The translations under genes were made by a program, and so were the position numbers. The notes beneath the pieces were generated by a model. It had not been told where the DNA came from and made no database searches. It was given only the letters and a program-made list of their open reading frames with translations. DNA of 13,292 bases from assembly GCA_031290755.1 (NCBI GenBank), contig JAITMY010000116.1:1-13292 (forward strand), given 5' to 3'. Source of the stretch: Prevotellaceae bacterium. Lineage in GTDB: Bacteria > Bacteroidota > Bacteroidia > Bacteroidales > UBA932. Numbering within the stretch: the stretch's first letter is position 1; each line of letters starts with the position of its first letter. Of the stretch, positions 1 through 7,100 are shown piece by piece.

Positions 1-297
1 CGCGAAGGTAAATTGGAAAACGAGTATGACATTTTGATGCTCAATGGCTCATCAGTGGCCATTATTGAAATCAAATATCGCGCACACCAAAATTCGTTGG
101 CCGCATTAGCAACCAAAAAAGTTCAAGATTTCAGGGCGCTACACCCCGATTATGCCAAACATAAAATTTACTTGGGCATTGCGAGTCTGTCGTTCAACAA
201 AGCCGTAATAGCAGAAGCGAGAGCGTTAGGCATCGGCATTTTGAAGCACAAAGGTAACGTTATAGAGTGCGACACTGACCACATAAGGGCATATTAG
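1..297 (+). CDS. PD-(D/E)XK nuclease-like protein, 3' part
   Basis: The reading frame is open from base 1 and ends with TAG at 295-297, so the N-terminus lies outside the window. About 98 residues are visible. They contain a predicted strand ending in an Asp (EYDILMLNG), then a hydrophobic strand with Glu-Ile-Lys (VAIIEIKYR). This D...E-x-K arrangement is the catalytic signature of PD-(D/E)XK nuclease folds. It is followed by a helix (VQDFRALHPDYAK), a strand (IYLGIASL) and a C-terminal helix-strand (AEARALGIGILKHKG), which is the usual order in this fold. The DNA is more A+T-rich than the downstream genes. Small Bacteroidota proteins of this type are usually annotated only as nuclease-fold or hypothetical, and no substrate can be inferred. 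The TTG at 13 could be called a start, but the frame continues upstream, so truncation by the window edge is more likely. The fold is fairly secure; the activity is not shown. Confidence 0.7.
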   Translation, partial: REGKLENEYDILMLNGSSVAIIEIKYRAHQNSLAALATKKVQDFRALHPDYAKHKIYLGIASLSFNKAVIAEARALGIGILKHKGNVIECDTDHIRAY

Positions 298-392
298 CAT
301 CCCCGTTGGGCGGGCGCACAAAGCCTCCCGTTCGGCGGCATTTGCAATGCTGCTCAGCGGGGGCAGCTTCATTTCCTTTATTCCCTCACAAA

Positions 393-422
393 AAAAGCGG
401 CGCTTACACAAGCGCCGCTTTT
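393..422. terminator. Bidirectional intrinsic terminator between convergent genes
   Basis: A 13-bp perfect stem (393-405 pairing with 410-422) with a 4-base ACAC loop. The G+C core GCGGCGC is flanked by AAAA on the left and TTTT on the right, so either transcript would end in a U-run after the hairpin. It lies between the plus-strand nuclease-like gene ending at 297 and the minus-strand lipoprotein gene ending at 468, where a shared terminator is expected. Nothing else was seen in the 298-467 gap. Confidence 0.85.
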
Positions 423-467
423 CCTTCGTACTGCGGCAACATCACAAATGCCGCCGAGTGGAGTAAG

Positions 468-1067
468 CTACTGTATGCACGACATCAACGCTTGAACAAA
501 AGCTTTTTCATATTCGTTCATCTTACTTTCGTCCTGCTCGCCTTTTACAAAGTTGGGCATTTTAGCAGCATCAACAAACTCTTTGTCGCATTTATCCGCT
601 TTAGCCTCATCTTCGCCGGCCTTCAATAAGCAATCGCAGTATCCCTGACCTGCCACCTTGCCTTTTTCTGCATTGGTCTGCTCTTGCAGGGTCAGCTCTA
701 TGACTTCGCCGTCATCGCCTTTTGTTACCAGCTTATTACCGGATATGGTTCCGGTGTGAGTTGCCTCTCCTTCACCCATATCTACGGTAAAGGTTACGGT
801 GGGCTTTGCGTAAACATACGTGCCGTCGAAGGAGAAGGACGCGCTGTATTGACCTTCAATGCTAAGCTCCACAACAAACTCGGTGGCCGTTGTAAATGAG
901 AAAGAGCGCTTCTGCGTTTGGTTGCCAATTGTTAGCGCCGGCGCCACCCATTTAGTCCCCACCAGCGATTCCGGTGCGCTGCCTTCTCCCTCATTGTCAT
1001 CACTGCAAGCGATAAACGTTGTTGCTGCCATTAGGGTGGCAGCGGCCGCTACAAAAAACCGTTTCAT
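468..1067 (-). CDS. Lipoprotein with lipocalin-like domain and Cys-rich tail
   Basis: A 199-residue protein. The ATG at 1065-1067 was chosen because it begins a classic lipoprotein signal: Lys-Arg, a hydrophobic core and a lipobox ending at Cys21 (TTFIAC). Residues after the Cys are SDDNE, an acidic run resembling the lipoprotein export signal that sends Bacteroidota lipoproteins to the cell surface; the location is inference. Residues about 34-130 begin LVGTKWVAP and alternate short strands, resembling the lipocalin-like domains common in Bacteroidota lipoproteins. The tail (about 140-199) is different: helical and Lys/Glu-rich, with Cys144, Cys146, Cys160 and Cys197 (CDC, DKC and a near-terminal C). 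These could form disulfides or bind a metal. The open frame extends upstream to 1217, but that extension would bury the signal peptide. No precise function is recognised. Confidence 0.8.
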   Translation of the reverse strand: MKRFFVAAAATLMAATTFIACSDDNEGEGSAPESLVGTKWVAPALTIGNQTQKRSFSFTTATEFVVELSIEGQYSASFSFDGTYVYAKPTVTFTVDMGEGEATHTGTISGNKLVTKGDDGEVIELTLQEQTNAEKGKVAGQGYCDCLLKAGEDEAKADKCDKEFVDAAKMPNFVKGEQDESKMNEYEKAFVQALMSCIQ

Positions 1068-1140
1068 AGTATTAGGGGTTTTAAGTTTTTTCCCTACTCG
1101 TAACGCTTTTCGGGTACCGCGACCTGCGCATTGATTTTTG

Positions 1141-1170
1141 CATTGGCTGCGCAGGGTGTCTGCGCCAATG
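1141..1170. other. Bulged inverted repeat in the 1068-1269 gap
   Basis: CATTGG (1141-1146) pairs with CCAATG (1165-1170), and CGCAG (1150-1154) pairs with CTGCG (1160-1164). A 3-base bulge (1147-1149) and a 5-base loop complete the structure. There is no U-run on either side, so it does not look like an intrinsic terminator. It lies about 75 bases upstream of the lipoprotein start and could be a leader structure or operator. I see no clear promoter or gene in the rest of this 202-base gap. Confidence 0.3.
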
Positions 1171-1269
1171 GGAACTCTACTTATTTGTTTTGCGCCGCGT
1201 TCAGACCATTGCGCCATTCCCCGTTATGCCGATGGGACAACCTTGCGGTGGCGAGCTGTGTCGCCTTTG

Positions 1270-1650
1270 TTAGTTGATGAGCGCCGTGGCCTCGGCGCTC
1301 CACGGGCCGGCTTGGATGCGGGGGTTGACCCACGCCGCGGTCAGCGCCACGCGCTTGCCGGTGTCGGCCTCGTCAAAGTTGAGCAGCGCGTGCAGGCGGG
1401 TGGACACCTCGCTGCGCCACTCCGCCTCGCCCTCCCTGCGCCAGCGCAGCATGAAGCCGTAGTAGTTTTTGCGCAGGCTGCTGTCGGGCTGGCCGCTGGC
1501 GGGCACGCTCACGTACACCGACAGCTCGCCGTGCACGCCCACCTGATGCTCATCCAGCCCCCACATGCCGACGTGGACATTGCACTGCTCTTTGATGTTC
1601 TTTGCGAACGCTATGAAGGCAGCGTCCGGCCTTGGAATGGTGGTGTTCAT
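1270..1650 (-). CDS. Short conserved Bacteroidota protein of unknown function
   Basis: 126 residues, started at the ATG at 1648-1650. The N-terminus (TTIPRPDAAFIAFAKNI) and the C-terminus (DTGKRVALTAAW, then AGPWSAEATALIN) recall, from memory, a widespread Bacteroidota family of hypothetical proteins. Those typically begin with an IPxxDAxFxxFxxN segment and end with a fibronectin-III-like strand pair containing GKxVYxAxRWxN and GPWSExxxAxIP. Family members I recall are longer, with a helical middle that is absent here, so this may be a shortened or internally deleted member. Residues about 45-110 look like a beta-sandwich. No signal peptide or membrane segment is seen. The frame stays open upstream to 1794 through the tandem repeats, but that extension is repeat-derived and unlikely to be real. 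No function can be assigned. Confidence 0.65.
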   Translation of the reverse strand: MNTTIPRPDAAFIAFAKNIKEQCNVHVGMWGLDEHQVGVHGELSVYVSVPASGQPDSSLRKNYYGFMLRWRREGEAEWRSEVSTRLHALLNFDEADTGKRVALTAAWVNPRIQAGPWSAEATALIN

Positions 1651-1696
1651 GGTACTTTTGTTTAGGGTTATATTACGGTTAAAAAATTGCTTAAAA

Positions 1697-1988
1697 AAAG
1701 GTCGGAGCTTGAGGGAAAAGCATCGGAGCATCGGAGAAAAGCTCCGGAGCTTGAGGGCAATGCTTCGGAGCTTTGGGCCAAAGCATCGGAGCATTGGGGC
1801 AAGCTCTGGAGCTTTGGGCTAAAGCTCCGGAGCATCGGGGCAGAGCTCCGATGCATTGGGCTAAGGCTCCGGAGCATCGGGGCAAAGCTTCGGAGCTTTG
1901 GGCTAAGGCTCCGAAGCTTTGCGCTAAAGCTGCTGCTTTTTCCGCCCAAGCTCCGAAGCTTGGGGTTAGGGTTCCGAAGCTTTGGGCT
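1697..1988. repeat. Tandem array of about 14 units of 20-21 bp
   Basis: Aligned by eye, about 14 degenerate units follow one another. Each has a core close to GCTCCGGAGC (a perfect 10-bp palindrome in the units at 1739, 1821 and 1863) followed by ATCGGGGC or TTTGGGCT. Most units are 21 bp. Those near 1781-1820 are 20 bp, which shifts the reading frame. The one at 1926-1946 is strongly diverged. On the minus strand the in-phase translation gives 7-residue repeats such as KLRSFAP and MLRSLSP. The array starts 46 bp upstream of the 1650 start codon, so it sits in the leader or promoter region of that gene. Frame-shifting indels argue that most of it is not under protein-level selection. Confidence 0.9.
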
Positions 1989-2005
1989 TACTCGGCAAAA
2001 AAATA

Positions 2006-2034
2006 CCCCGCGGCAAAAAATATTTGCGGCGGGG
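2006..2034. terminator. Strong hairpin with U-run on the minus strand
   Basis: CCCCGCGGCAAA (2006-2017) pairs with TTTGCGGCGGGG (2023-2034) with one G-G mismatch and a 5-base loop. Read on the minus strand, the stem is followed after two bases by seven T (1997-2003), a good intrinsic terminator layout. Read on the plus strand, it is followed by the less regular GTGTTGTTTTT. It lies between the promoter-like box at 2195-2202 and the minus-strand gene starting at 1650. It may therefore end a short leader transcript or act as an attenuator. Confidence 0.6.
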
Positions 2035-2064
2035 GTGTTGTTTTTCGGGGAAAATTTTACTATA

Positions 2065-2175
<111 letters not shown>

Positions 2176-2194
2176 TTTTTTTGTTTAACGTCGG

Positions 2195-2202
2195 CAAAGG
2201 TA
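2195..2202 (-). promoter_or_regulatory. Candidate Bacteroidota -7 box (TACCTTTG)
   Basis: On the minus strand the bases read TACCTTTG, a perfect match to the Bacteroidota -7 consensus TAnnTTTG and identical to the box upstream of frdC. It is preceded by an A-rich run, but I find no TTTG at the usual 19-base distance. Transcription from it would run toward the microsatellite, hairpin and tandem repeats and then the gene starting at 1650, giving a leader of more than 500 bases. Confidence 0.45.
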
Positions 2203-2277
2203 GTATTTTTTTCAACGTGCAGCGCTTAGGGGCTTAACTTTTTCAATAATTTTTCAGGCGCTGCCAAAAGCTTGTTG

Positions 2278-2298
2278 GGCTGAGGCTGTGCCTCAGCC
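2278..2298. other. Perfect 9-bp hairpin overlapping a stop codon
   Basis: GGCTGAGGC (2278-2286) and GCCTCAGCC (2290-2298) form a perfect stem with a 3-base loop. The stop codon of the outer-membrane protein gene (2293-2295) lies in one arm. No U-run follows on the minus strand, so it is at best a weak or Rho-assisted terminator, or an mRNA-stabilising 3' structure. Confidence 0.45.
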
Positions 2299-3252
2299 GG
2301 CTGGGGGAGCACTTGTGCGGAAGCTGCGCCGCGGCAGCCGCAGCGCCACGCCCAGCTGAAGGTGGTGGAAGGGAAAGTCGTGCAGGCCGTACTGGTAGGC
2401 AACAAAGGGCTGCACGGCGAAGGGGCGCAGCGCGAGCTTGGCGGTGCACACCAGCGGCGAGTCGCCGTTGCGCATCCACCCGTGGTAGCCCTGTAGGGCG
2501 CCCTCGAGGCAGAGGAGGCGGTTGGAGAGGATGAGCTTCGCCCCGTACATGCTGGCGTCGTTCTGCACGCTGGCGCCGGTTTCCCAGCAGAGGAAGCCGA
2601 AGCCGAGCGCGAGCCGCACCTCGGTCAGGGCGCCGCCGGCGGCGAGGCGGGCGGACTTGCCCAGCTCGAGGTCGAAGGCGTAGCCCGGCGTGTCGAAGTA
2701 GCGCCGGTCGCGCACGGTTACGCTGGAGGCGGTTTTGAGCGTGGCGTTGAACACCACCGCCGGCCTGTACTTCCCCTCGGCGAAGAGGCCTATGCGCATC
2801 TGCGCGTAGAGGTCGCCCATGGTTTGCTGCCCCCGCAGCGAGCCGCTGGCCATGCTGCGCTCGCGGTACACGGCCTCCGACACCTCGTAGCGCTCCAGCG
2901 CCACGCCCCACAGCTTGCACGACACGCCCTCGGCCAGCGGCACCTCAACGGCGACGGCGGCGTTGGCGGCGCGGTCGCCAAAGCCCCAGTAGCCGTCTGC
3001 CGCCAGCTCCACGGTCATCGCCGCAGGGATGATGGCGCCGGTGAGCGGCAGCACCGGGTTGGCGTTGGGGCCAAAGTAGCGGGGCGAGTAGCGCACCTCC
3101 TGCGCCCGCGCGGGGGCGGGGGACAGCAGCGAGCATAGGAGGGTTAATAATTCAAAGCATCCACTAAATAGTGTTATACGGGGGGGGTAAAATTTGCTCC
3201 TCCCGCGGGGTAGCGGGGTGCAGGGGGTTGAAGGGGCGCCGAGGGGGTTCAT
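2293..3252 (-). CDS. Predicted outer-membrane beta-barrel protein
   Basis: 319 residues from the ATG at 3250-3252. The mature part starts QEVRYSPRYFGPNANPVLPL after a signal-like core (ELLTLLCSLLSPAPARA). Aromatic-ended amphipathic strands then alternate through to a final barrel-like segment (HHLQLGVALRLP). The YSPRYFGPNA(N/L)PVP opening is one I associate with a Bacteroidota family of uncharacterised outer-membrane proteins. The first 24 residues (MNPLGAPSTPCTPL and following) are Pro-rich and look like translated intergenic DNA. They include a run of eight C on the coding strand (3180-3187), and no other ATG, GTG or TTG start is in frame before the signal core. The true start is therefore uncertain and a small indel is possible. 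The gene lies 21 bp after the PIN toxin gene. Its role is unknown; outer-membrane location is inferred. Confidence 0.65.
   Translation of the reverse strand: MNPLGAPSTPCTPLPRGRSKFYPPRITLFSGCFELLTLLCSLLSPAPARAQEVRYSPRYFGPNANPVLPLTGAIIPAAMTVELAADGYWGFGDRAANAAVAVEVPLAEGVSCKLWGVALERYEVSEAVYRERSMASGSLRGQQTMGDLYAQMRIGLFAEGKYRPAVVFNATLKTASSVTVRDRRYFDTPGYAFDLELGKSARLAAGGALTEVRLALGFGFLCWETGASVQNDASMYGAKLILSNRLLCLEGALQGYHGWMRNGDSPLVCTAKLALRPFAVQPFVAYQYGLHDFPFHHLQLGVALRLPRRSFRTSAPPAG
3180..3187. repeat. G8/C8 homopolymer inside N-terminal coding region
   Basis: Eight consecutive G on the plus strand (C on the coding strand) lie between the annotated ATG and the signal-peptide core of the outer-membrane protein gene. 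A second run of seven G (3254-3260) lies just upstream of the ATG. Such runs can slip during replication and are also common sequencing-error sites. Confidence 0.9.
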
Positions 3253-3268
3253 TGGGGGGGTGTGGTTT

Positions 3269-3278
3269 AGTAGCTACC
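3269..3278. repeat. 10-bp direct repeat, toxin-side copy
   Basis: AGTAGCTACC, identical to 3944-3953. This copy overlaps the stop codon of the PIN toxin gene (3274-3276). The two copies bracket the antitoxin-toxin pair. The central GTAGCTAC is a palindrome. Confidence 0.6.
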
Positions 3279-3690
3279 TATTGTTGAAAATCAAATCCAG
3301 CTTCTGCCTTGTGTAGAAGTCGAACTTGCGGTCGGAGCTGATGAGCATCATTCGCTCCGCTATGGCTTGTGAAATAATGATATGGTCGTTGGGGTCGTTG
3401 TGCCCCGACAGGGTAGATAAGGTAGCGTAAGCAGCCAAGTGCGCCCGCTTCACGGGCAGCAACTCAAAGTGCACGGCCTCTATGGAAGGTAAAATATCTT
3501 CTGCTTTTTTCCACGCAGACTGAAACTTACCTCCATTATACAAATGAATGATTTCTTGTACGGAGGCGGTGCTGATGTAGAACAAATTATTGCGATTGTC
3601 CAATATATCCCGCACTCTCCTATCCAACTCCTTCTTGTCAAAGAGGAAGAACAGCACAATGTTTGTATCTAAAAGGTGGCGGCAGTCCAT
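3274..3690 (-). CDS. PIN-domain toxin (VapC-like ribonuclease)
   Basis: 138 residues, a normal length for a single PIN domain. The acidic residues of the Mg2+-dependent RNase site are visible: Asp8 in the opening HLLDTNIVL, Glu46 in SVQEII, Asp102 in the DPNDHIII motif and Asp120 in SSDRKF. VapC-type toxins cleave tRNA, rRNA or mRNA and are held inactive by a co-transcribed antitoxin. The gene lies 12 bp downstream of a 71-residue basic ORF, the expected antitoxin-first order. Which RNA it cuts cannot be told from sequence. The stop codon sits inside a 10-bp sequence repeated upstream of the antitoxin gene. The assignment as a PIN toxin is firm; that it is functional is likely because all four acidic residues are present. 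Confidence 0.88.
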   Translation of the reverse strand: MDCRHLLDTNIVLFFLFDKKELDRRVRDILDNRNNLFYISTASVQEIIHLYNGGKFQSAWKKAEDILPSIEAVHFELLPVKRAHLAAYATLSTLSGHNDPNDHIIISQAIAERMMLISSDRKFDFYTRQKLDLIFNNR

Positions 3691-3702
3691 ATAACAGCTT
3701 TG

Positions 3703-3918
3703 CTACTTCATTACAGCCTTCATGTCCAATATTTTTCCTATGCCATTAGGATGCTCTCTCATCCAACGACCGGCAGCCGATAGCTTGGCAGGGTCGGTAA
3801 TTTCGGGCAGCGGCTCCAGCTTTGTCCACACCCCATTCTGAATGAGGTAGGTGCCTTTGGGCATTCGCTTGGTTTGGGGCACGGTGGCCTTTGTCGTTTG
3901 TTTTGCTCTTGTTTCCAT
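3703..3918 (-). CDS. Antitoxin partner of PIN toxin
   Basis: 71 residues with a Lys/Thr-rich, probably flexible N-terminus (about 1-20). A compact segment follows (GTYLIQNGVWTKLEPLPE), then a helical C-terminus (PAKLSAAGRWMREHPNGIGK) that would suit toxin binding. Identification rests mainly on size, position 12 bp upstream of a PIN toxin gene, and the shared promoter-like box at 3955-3962. No known DNA-binding fold is obvious. The ATG at 3916-3918 was chosen because it follows that box at leader length. An internal Met19 (MPKGTYL) is an alternative start. Longer ORFs in the other minus-strand frames here are shadows. Confidence 0.7.
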   Translation of the reverse strand: METRAKQTTKATVPQTKRMPKGTYLIQNGVWTKLEPLPEITDPAKLSAAGRWMREHPNGIGKILDMKAVMK

Positions 3919-3943
3919 AGTTGTAAACGTTCATGAATGATAA

Positions 3944-3953
3944 AGTAGCTACC
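3944..3953. repeat. 10-bp direct repeat, promoter-side copy
   Basis: AGTAGCTACC, identical to 3269-3278. It sits between the TACCTTTG box and the antitoxin start, within or near the expected transcription start. It could therefore be a binding site for the antitoxin or complex, or one end of an insertion footprint. Confidence 0.6.
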
Positions 3954-3954
3954 A

Positions 3955-3984
3955 CAAAGGTAGCATATTTTTTTTAACTGCGAA
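3955..3984 (-). promoter_or_regulatory. Probable promoter of the antitoxin-PIN pair
   Basis: On the minus strand a perfect -7 box TACCTTTG (3962 to 3955) is preceded after 18 bases by TTCG (3984 to 3981), a one-mismatch version of the -33 TTTG element. The spacer is A-rich. The box is 36 bases upstream of the antitoxin ATG. Confidence 0.6.
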
Positions 3985-4040
3985 GCCATCGGCGCGGCTA
4001 ATTGTTTCGCAATCGTTAACAATGCCACCAAACGTGGCTG

Positions 4041-4111
4041 GATTGTTTCGCTGCGCTCGCAATGACGAAGTGGAACGCTCGCAATGGCAGGGGGCGGGCG
4101 AACCCCGCCCC
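4041..4111. repeat. Probable dispersed intergenic repeat with hairpin
   Basis: The segment GATTGTTTCGCTGCGCTCGC followed by AATGACG resembles, from memory, short intergenic sequences scattered through many bacterial genomes, as does the adjoining GGGCGAACCCCGCCCCTAC. CGCTCGCAATG occurs twice (4054-4064 and 4076-4086). The segment 4091-4098 / 4104-4111 forms an 8-bp all-G/C stem with a 5-base loop, starting two bases past the stop codon of the AsmA-like gene. No U-run follows, so termination is uncertain. The rest of the 3985-4113 gap shows nothing else. Confidence 0.45.
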
Positions 4112-4113
4112 TA

Positions 4114-7100
4114 CTATTCGGCGGCCTTGCGGAGCGCGGCGCGTATCTGGTTGCGGATTTCCTCCTCGTTGCTCTGGGTCACGTTGCGGCGCTCGGGGAG
4201 GAAGAGGGGGGCGTAGCGCGGCTTGGCGGGGCGGATCTTCATGTCGCCGAGGCTGCCCGACACGTCCACGCCGAGGCGCAGGGGCAGGGGCGACTCAAGG
4301 ATGGAGGCGTGGTAGCTGAACGTCATGTCGAGCTTGTGCCGCCCGCCGAGGGCGACCTTGTACCGGTCTATGGAGAGGAGGAAGGGGTATAGCTCTATCT
4401 GGTTGCGAAAGACGATGGCCTCCACCGAGAGGCTGTCGATGAGGTTGCGCTCCCTGTTCTTGAAGCGCAGCGTTTTGGCAATGCGGGCGAAGGTTTCGTT
4501 GTCGAGCAGCACGAGGCGCTCGCCGTGGATGGAGGCGGCGGCGCGGAGCGTGGAGTGCTTAACGCGGTAGGTGGAGTCGAGGTACGTCTGCGCCGCCACG
4601 TGGAAGTCCACCTTCCCCTCGAAGGAGCGGAGCATGGGCATCAGCGTGTCCACCTCCGGCACGAGCTGCTGGAGGTCGCCCAGCTCAACGTCCATGAGGT
4701 GGTACTCGACGCTGGCGAAGATGTGGTTGAGCTCCGGGGTGCGGTAGATGGCGGTGAGCTTCATGCGCGACTTCTTGTGGGCTACCACGCCGAGCTCCTG
4801 TAGGATGAGGGCGCCGTCGGCCAGCGCCACGCTGCCGCGGATGTGCTGTAGGTCGGCGTGGCCGATGGTGGCCTGCTGCACGTCGGTCTCAAAGCGGGCG
4901 AAGATGTCCGTGGGCAGGATGACGGCGCGGAGGGCGGGGGGCGTGGTGTCCACCACCACCGACTGCTGCACCTGCTGGGCGTACTCCTGCGCCTCGATGT
5001 CCACGTCGGCGGGCGCCGCGGCCACCTTCCCCGCCTCGGCGATGCGCAGCAGCTGGTTGGCGTCGATGTTGCCGGCGGTGAGCTTCAGGTCGGCCTTCAG
5101 CGGCTGCTTCTTCTCAAGGTAGAGCAGGAGGTTTTCGATGCTTCCCGCGAGGCGGAAGTCCGACTCGCCCACGCGCACGGCGAGCTGGTGCAGCGCCTGC
5201 CTGCGCTGGGTAACGTCGGCTTGCAGCTTGTCCACGTGCACCGGCTCGGGGAAGGCGGGGGTGAATAGCAGCGCGGTGTCGTAGTCCACCTCCGCGCTGG
5301 CCTGCCACCCGCGGATGCCCTCGGAGGTGTCGGCGCCGAGGGTGGCGGCCAGCTGGGTGTCGCCGCGCTGTAGCCGCAGCGTGCTGCCGAAGGCGGCGGC
5401 CCGCAGGCTGTCCGTCAGCAGGTGCAGGGTGATGTCGGGGTTGCGCGGGAGGTCGGCAGCGGGGCGCAGGGCGACGTCGCCTGTGGCGTGCGCCAGCCGC
5501 AGGCGGACGCTGTCCATGCGCAGGTAGCTACCGTGGAGGCGGAAGTCGCAGCGCAGGTCGGGCAGCTTCGTGGTGTCCTGCACGCCGGCGGCGGTGAGCG
5601 CTGCGCTTCCGCTGCGGATGCCGGCGCGTAGCCCCTTGCCGCGCTGCGCCCGCAGCGCCTCCCAGCGCAGGGCAACGCTGAGGGGTTGCGGCGCAGCATC
5701 CGCCGCGCTTGCCCGGAAGTCCACGTGCAGCTCGCCCAGCGCGGCGCTCAGGCTGTCCTTGGGGATGGTGCACTGCACGTCCTTCAGGTGGGCGCTGCCC
5801 TGCACGTCGAGGCGGTTGAGGTCGCCGCTGGTGGCATCGCTCAGGCGGGCGCGGGCGCGGAGGTCGGCCTCAAGCGCTCCGGCCACGGCCACGCCCTCCA
5901 GCTTGGCGAGCTTGGCCAGCCTGTCCAGCTGCGGGGCGCGGAGGGAGGCGCGGAGGTTCAGCAGCGGGTCGCCCAGCAGGTTGTCTGCACGCCCCGTGGC
6001 CGAGAGGCTGGCGCCGTCCACCCGCAGGCTCAGCGCCGCGATGGTGGCGAACGAGGGCTTCGGCCCCCGCAGGTCGAGCTGGAAGGCAACGCGCGTGGCG
6101 AAGGCTTCGAGGTCGCAGGGCGCGGCGTCGTGGTGCACGGCGCTGAGCGCGGCCTCCACCGTTCCGCGCAGCGTGGGCAGCTGCGTGGAGTCCTTGAAGG
6201 TTCCCGTGGCCTTTGCCTGTAGCGACAGGCTTCCCCGCGCCTTCACCTTACCCGCCTCGGGCGCCAGCGAGAGGGGGATTAGGGCGAGTAGGTTTTCGAC
6301 AGAGGGGATTGTCAGGGAGAGGTCGAGGTTCATGTCGAAGCGGCTGAGCGCGGTGTCGGTGAGCACCTCGCCCTGCACCGCCAGCGCCACGTCGTTCAGG
6401 CGCAGCGCCGCCCTGTCCAGCTGTAGCCTTCCGGTGCTCCGGTTGAAGGCCAGCGTGCTGCTGAGGTGCACCTCCACGTTGCTTGCCAGCAGCGTATCGC
6501 GCAGCGCGAGCGAGAGCTGCGCCACGTCAAGCGCCACGCTTCCGCGCCCGGTGCTGCCGTCGTAGCCCCCGTCGAGGTTGAGGTTCAGGCCGCAGAGGCT
6601 GGCGCTGAGGCGCTGGCGCTTGTCGCCGTAGCGGAGGTTGGCGTTCTTCACCTTCAGGCTGCGCAGCTGCACGCTGCGCAGGGGCAGCGGGGAGGGCGCG
6701 GCGGTGTCGGCGGTAGGGGGAATGGGGGCGGTGGTGGGGGATTCCGCCGCGCTGCCCGGCTTCACGATGTCGAAGCTGGCGTGGCCTGCCTCGTCCACCT
6801 GCGCAAAAACATCTACGTCGGAGAGCTCCACGCCCTTCACCACCACGTCCCTGTCGTTGAGGTAGGCCATTACGTCGGCAGCAAGGAGGCAGGTTTTGAC
6901 GCGCAGCAGCGCAGCAGTGTCGCGCCTGCCGGCCACGCGCACGTCGCTAAGCCGGATGCCGAAGTCGGGGAAGGTGCTGAAGAGGGTAAGGTCAACGCCG
7001 CCGATGCTGACGTCCGCATCGAGGAGGGCGTTGGCCTGCCCCACCGCTATCGGGGTGAGGCGTTCGGGCGTGAACAGCACGTAGGCGGCCACCCCCACCG

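Noticed and set aside
306..629. 107-residue plus-strand frame
   Set aside because: It crosses the bidirectional terminator and runs antisense into the lipoprotein gene. No start signal or domain is seen.
1651..1794. N-terminal extension of the gene at 1270-1650 through the repeats
   Set aside because: The extra 48 residues are translated tandem repeats that also read open in other frames. The ATG at 1648-1650 restores a family-like N-terminus (IPRPDAAF).
1697..1988. CRISPR array
   Set aside because: The units follow one another with no unique spacers, are only 20-21 bp and are degenerate. No cas gene is nearby.
2243..2920. 225-residue minus-strand frame, Arg/Ala-rich
   Set aside because: It is an out-of-frame reading of the outer-membrane protein gene. 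The gene's own frame gives beta-barrel strands, while this one gives low-complexity Arg/Ala/Pro.
5570..6565. 331-residue plus-strand open frame, with several overlapping ones in 4084-7152
   Set aside because: These are antisense shadows of the very G+C-rich asmA-like gene. They have Arg/Ser- or Gly/Val-rich composition and no signal or domain.
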